Source: Mesorhizobium sp. B2-3-4
GTDB taxonomy: Bacteria; Pseudomonadota; Alphaproteobacteria; Rhizobiales; Rhizobiaceae
Assembly (NCBI RefSeq): GCF_006442315.1
Contig: NZ_VFVY01000007.1
Span: 62,001-126,000 of the forward strand
Length of the DNA: 64,000 bases
Reading direction: 5' to 3'
The position numbers were made by a program, and so were the translations under genes. Of the stretch, positions 60,987-64,000 are shown piece after piece. Each line of letters begins with the position of its first letter. Position 1 is the first letter of the stretch. Under the pieces are notes generated by a model, which saw only the letters and a list, made by a program, of their open reading frames with translations, did not search any database and was not told the DNA's origin.

Positions 60987-61231
60987 GCCCGACTTGCGGT
61001 CGCGTATCACAGGATTGTCAGCGCGGCCGATGCGCCGGCTAACGGCGGCAAATATCTGAAATATCTTCAATTTCCGCGCTGCGGCGATCGTCTCTGATGC
61101 CCTTCCCCGGCAGCTGTTCGCAATTGCACAATTTATCCCAGCCGCTGTTAAGGAAGTGACATGGAACGGCACTAAGGAAGCCCCATGCGATGCCGCTCGC
61201 CGGGGGGCTCGGCTCGCATGGTGGAGCCGGC

Positions 61232-62071
61232 ATGAGAATCGTTCAGATCACTGACACCCATTTCAGCCCGACCAAGCCGCATTTCAACGGCAATTGGCAG
61301 CCGCTCGCGGCCTGGATCGAGCGGAGCGGGGCCGATCTCGTCATCCATACCGGCGATCTCAGCGTCGACGGTGCCGACAAGGACGACGACATCACCTTTT
61401 GCATGGATTTGATGCGGGAAATCTCGGTGCCGATGCTGCTCGTGCCCGGCAATCACGATGTCGGTCATCTCCCCGGTTCGCTGCAGCCGGTCAATGCCGG
61501 GCGCCTGGAACGCTGGCGCCGGCTGGTCGGCCCTGACTACTGGATGCAGGACGCCGGAAATTGGCGGTTTATCGGCCTAGACAGCCTGCTGATGGGCTTT
61601 GACGATGCCGAAGACGAAACCCAGTTCGAGTGGCTGCGTGCCGCACTGGAAAGCCGCGGCGGCCGGCGCGTTGCCATTTTTGCCCACAAGCCGCTGTTCA
61701 TCGATGAGCCCGGCGACGGCGATACCGGTTACTGGAGCATCCGGCCGGCACAGCGCCGGCGCCTCTACGATCTGATCGCCGACCATGACGTCGCACTGTT
61801 CGCCAGCGGTCATCTGCACCGGGCATGGCAAGGTGTTTACGAAAACACGTCGCTGGTCTGGGGCCCCTCGGCGGCCTTCATTGTCGGCGACATGGAGCGC
61901 GACATGTCGGGCGAACGGCTGCTTGGTGCCGTCATCCATGAATTCGGCGACGACACCGTCACCAGCGAAATAGTCGCGGTTCCAGACATGACCGTCCATG
62001 TCCTCGATGATGTTGTCGAGGAGGTTTACCCGCACGAAGCGCACAAGGTCCGCAAGAAAGTCGCCTCATGA
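61232..62071 (+). CDS. Calcineurin-like phosphodiesterase (CpdA/Icc type)
   Basis: A 279-residue metallophosphoesterase with all metal motifs: QITDTHFSP, IHTGDLSVDG, LVPGNHDVGH, IFAHKPLF and SGHLHRAWQG. It hydrolyses a phosphodiester, such as a cyclic nucleotide or glycerophosphodiester. ATG 61232 has GGAG five bases upstream; the frame extended to 61190 has none. It overlaps a UgpC-type ATPase by four bases, so it likely processes the phosphodiester that the importer brings in. Confidence 0.85.
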   Translation: MRIVQITDTHFSPTKPHFNGNWQPLAAWIERSGADLVIHTGDLSVDGADKDDDITFCMDLMREISVPMLLVPGNHDVGHLPGSLQPVNAGRLERWRRLVGPDYWMQDAGNWRFIGLDSLLMGFDDAEDETQFEWLRAALESRGGRRVAIFAHKPLFIDEPGDGDTGYWSIRPAQRRRLYDLIADHDVALFASGHLHRAWQGVYENTSLVWGPSAAFIVGDMERDMSGERLLGAVIHEFGDDTVTSEIVAVPDMTVHVLDDVVEEVYPHEAHKVRKKVAS

Positions 62072-63225
62072 GCGCGCTCTCGCTTCGCGGGCTGAACAAG
62101 TCGTTTGGCGCTAACGCCGTCCTGAACGGCGTTAGCCTCGATGTCGAAGCAGGCGAGTTCATCGCTCTCGTCGGTCCCTCGGGCTGCGGCAAGAGCACCT
62201 TGCTGCGCATTCTCGCAGGGCTCGACCATGCAGACAGCGGCGAGATCGTCGTCGCCGGCAAGGACATGTCGGCGGTTGCCGCGGCCGACCGCAACATCGC
62301 CATGGTGTTCCAGTCCTACGCACTTTACCCGCATCTGACGGCCGGCCAGAACATCGCGGTTCCGCTCGCCATGAAGCGGCTCAGCCGGACGCAGCGCCTG
62401 CCGCTGGTCGGCTCTGTCCTGCCGGGCCAGAAGGAAATCCGGGCCGGCATTTCGCGCGATGTCCGCGAGATGGCGACCGTGCTCAAGATCGACCATCTGC
62501 TCGACCGCAAGCCGGGACAGATGTCAGGCGGCCAGCGGCAGCGCGTCGCACTGGCGCGCGCCATGGTGCGGCAGCCCTCGATCTTCCTCATGGACGAGCC
62601 GCTCTCCAACCTCGACGCCAATCTGCGCGTCCATGCGCGCGGCGAGATCGTCGAATTGCACCGCCGCGCCGGCGTGCCGACGCTTTATGTGACGCACGAC
62701 CAGGCCGAGGCGCTGTCGATGGCCGACCGCGTGGCGGTGATGATCGGCGGCAACCTACTGCAGCTTGCCGCGCCGGAGGCGATCTACAACGATCCCGCCC
62801 ATATCGAGGTCGCGCGCTTTGTCGGCCAGCCCAGGATCAACATCCTGCCCGCGGTCGCCGACGCCGGCCGTGTCGATTTCCAAGGCATTCGGCTGGCGCT
62901 GCTGGAGAAAGTGGCGAACGGTCCCGTCAGTCTCGGTATCCGGCCTGAATTCGTCAAACTGGCGCCCGATGGCCGCAGCGGTCTCGCGGGGCGGCTGGAA
63001 CGCCTCGAATTCCTCGGCTCGGAAGTGATCGCCCATTGCCGTCTCGATGCCAGCGGCGACACGGTCATCGCCAAGCTGGCGCCGCATGAGGCGAGGGACC
63101 TCATCGCGGGAATGCCGGTGGGTATCCTTCTGTCTGTCGAACAGGCGATGGTGTTCGGGCCGGAGGGAAAGAGGCTGCGCATCGCCGGCACGGCGAGCGT
63201 CAGGCAGGAGCCGGCTTATGTCTAG
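62068..63225 (+). CDS. ABC ATPase, CUT1 UgpC/MalK type
   Basis: A 385-residue ATPase: Walker A GPSGCGKST, signature MSGGQRQRVALARAM (Met for Leu), Walker B IFLMDEPLSNLD and His in YVTHDQAEA, then a TOBE/OB regulatory part. A ~25-residue insertion lies after the Q-loop region (KRLSRTQRLPLVGSVLPGQK), which standard MalK lacks. It is coupled by overlaps to the phosphodiesterase before and the permease after it. Confidence 0.87.
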   Translation: MSALSLRGLNKSFGANAVLNGVSLDVEAGEFIALVGPSGCGKSTLLRILAGLDHADSGEIVVAGKDMSAVAAADRNIAMVFQSYALYPHLTAGQNIAVPLAMKRLSRTQRLPLVGSVLPGQKEIRAGISRDVREMATVLKIDHLLDRKPGQMSGGQRQRVALARAMVRQPSIFLMDEPLSNLDANLRVHARGEIVELHRRAGVPTLYVTHDQAEALSMADRVAVMIGGNLLQLAAPEAIYNDPAHIEVARFVGQPRINILPAVADAGRVDFQGIRLALLEKVANGPVSLGIRPEFVKLAPDGRSGLAGRLERLEFLGSEVIAHCRLDASGDTVIAKLAPHEARDLIAGMPVGILLSVEQAMVFGPEGKRLRIAGTASVRQEPAYV

Positions 63226-64000
63226 CGTCGCGCTGGTGGGCAATGTCCCGAGCGCCGCGGCACTTCACAGGCGCAGCGAGGACCGCACCGCCTGGCTGCT
63301 GGCGGCCCCGGCGATCGTGCTTTTGCTGCTGTTCGTGCTGTTGCCGGTGGTTGCCGTCATCTTTCTCGGTTTCACCGATTTCGAGCTCGGTTACGGCAAA
63401 TTCCGCCTGGTCGGCTTCGAGAACTACGCGCATCTGCTCAGCGACCGCACGTTCCGCAAGTCGCTGTGGAACACCACGGTCTATACGGCGATCGTCGCGC
63501 CGGTCTCGATCGGGCTCGGCCTGGGCGTGGCGCTCTTGATCGAGAGCGAGCCACGGGCGCGCGGCTTCTTTCGCACCGTCTATTTCCTGCCCGTGGCCTC
63601 GCTGATCGTCGCCATGGCTACGGTCTGGCAATATCTCTTCCATCCGACGATCGGGCCGATCAACGCGCTGCTTTCGCTTGCCGGCATTCCCGGGCCGAAC
63701 TGGCTCGGCGCCTCCAACACCGTGCTCTACAGCCTGTCGATCATCGGCGTCTGGCAGTCCGTCGGCTTCAACATGGTGCTGTTCCTGGCCGGCCTGACGG
63801 CGATCCCGCGCGAACTCTATGCCGCCGCCCATGTCGACGGCGCCAGATCGGCGCTCGACCGGTTCTTCCTGGTCACATGGCCGATGCTCGGGCCAACGAC
63901 GCTGTTCGTCGTCACCATCAGCATCACCAATGCGGTGAAGGTCTTCGAAACGGTGAAGATGCTGACCGATGGCGGCCCCAACAAGGCCTCCGAAGTGCTG
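63218..64000 (+). CDS. ABC permease, CUT1 UgpA/MalF type (3' end outside window)
   Basis: The first 261 residues of a permease: cytoplasmic tail, first span AWLLAAPAIVLLLLFVLLPVVAVIFLGFTDFELG, then spans with RGFFRTVYFLPVASLIVAMATVW and the EAA loop ELYAAAHVDGARSALDRFFLVTWPML. It matches UgpA-type glycerol-3-phosphate or sugar permeases. The ATG overlaps the ATPase stop by eight bases. The frame is open to the window end. Confidence 0.87.
   Translation, partial: MSSVALVGNVPSAAALHRRSEDRTAWLLAAPAIVLLLLFVLLPVVAVIFLGFTDFELGYGKFRLVGFENYAHLLSDRTFRKSLWNTTVYTAIVAPVSIGLGLGVALLIESEPRARGFFRTVYFLPVASLIVAMATVWQYLFHPTIGPINALLSLAGIPGPNWLGASNTVLYSLSIIGVWQSVGFNMVLFLAGLTAIPRELYAAAHVDGARSALDRFFLVTWPMLGPTTLFVVTISITNAVKVFETVKMLTDGGPNKASEVL

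Noticed and set aside
1..64000. tRNA, rRNA or CRISPR loci and complete insertion sequences
   Set aside because: I looked for clover-leaf 3' ends, rRNA cores, regular repeat-spacer arrays and transposase motifs and saw none that I could support; a tRNAscan/Infernal run would be needed to exclude a tRNA fully.

Overview
The window looks like chromosome from a high-GC alphaproteobacterium of the Rhizobiales, most likely Mesorhizobium or a close relative. The reasons are the many ABC importers of rhizobial type, a MocE-type ferredoxin beside a MocD-type oxygenase, GGAAC-N16-(C/G)GTT promoters of the EcfG/RpoE2 type, a TGA-N9-TCA iron operator of the RirA type, and Rhizobiales small families such as DUF3309. 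The genus is inferred; no rRNA or marker gene is present.

Region 1 (1-9220) is phage-derived accessory DNA. It holds the 3' part of a phage-like protein with an HNH nuclease toxin end, a translationally coupled candidate immunity gene, an orphan Tdi1-like immunity gene, a tail-spike protein, a divergent operon for surface polysaccharide (methyltransferase, polymerase-like membrane protein, small membrane protein), and a compact lysis cassette (GH108 endolysin, small membrane protein, Rz/Rz1-type spanins, holin-like protein) closed by a terminator. It could be the end of a prophage or of a tailocin.

Region 2 (9220-20950) is a patchwork of short transcription units. It includes two small secreted proteins behind AT-rich islands, a GT39-type glycosyltransferase, msrA, a 30-codon RiPP-precursor-like gene next to a formyltransferase, and an exported Ser/Thr/Asn-rich protein. 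A TPP-riboswitch-controlled ykoF-thiXZY operon for uptake of a thiamine precursor follows, then an isoprenylcysteine-methyltransferase-like protein, a DUF3309 gene with a textbook EcfG promoter, and a candidate small RNA.

Region 3 (20880-34720) is catabolic and iron-related. GntR, ADP-ribosylglycohydrolase, PfkB kinase and a PotABCD-type importer form one unit, followed by the two subunits of aconitase X. A TonB receptor and a siderophore-interacting reductase lie divergent from a HmuT-like haem-binding protein, with an iron operator between them.

Region 4 (33680-53230) is a large carbohydrate or cyclitol catabolic block. It contains a LacI regulator, a CUT1 importer with two unlike ATPases, a Gfo/Idh oxidoreductase, a sugar isomerase, a second importer with a single-domain ATPase, a DUF4432 epimerase-like protein and a MocD/MocE oxygenase pair. 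It also holds a PanB-like enzyme, a HAL-like enzyme lacking the MIO serine, an ornithine-cyclodeaminase-like enzyme and an MFS exporter. The set recalls rhizopine (moc) catabolism without matching it.

Region 5 (53230-64000) holds a third ribose-type importer in which one permease is fused to an SMP-30/strictosidine-synthase-like propeller, followed by a second propeller and an RbsA-type ATPase. Then come a palindromic repeat, an AhpD-like protein, and a phosphodiesterase with a UgpC-type ATPase and a permease cut by the window end. Hairpins directly after four solute-binding-protein genes recur through the window and probably set the excess of binding protein over membrane parts.
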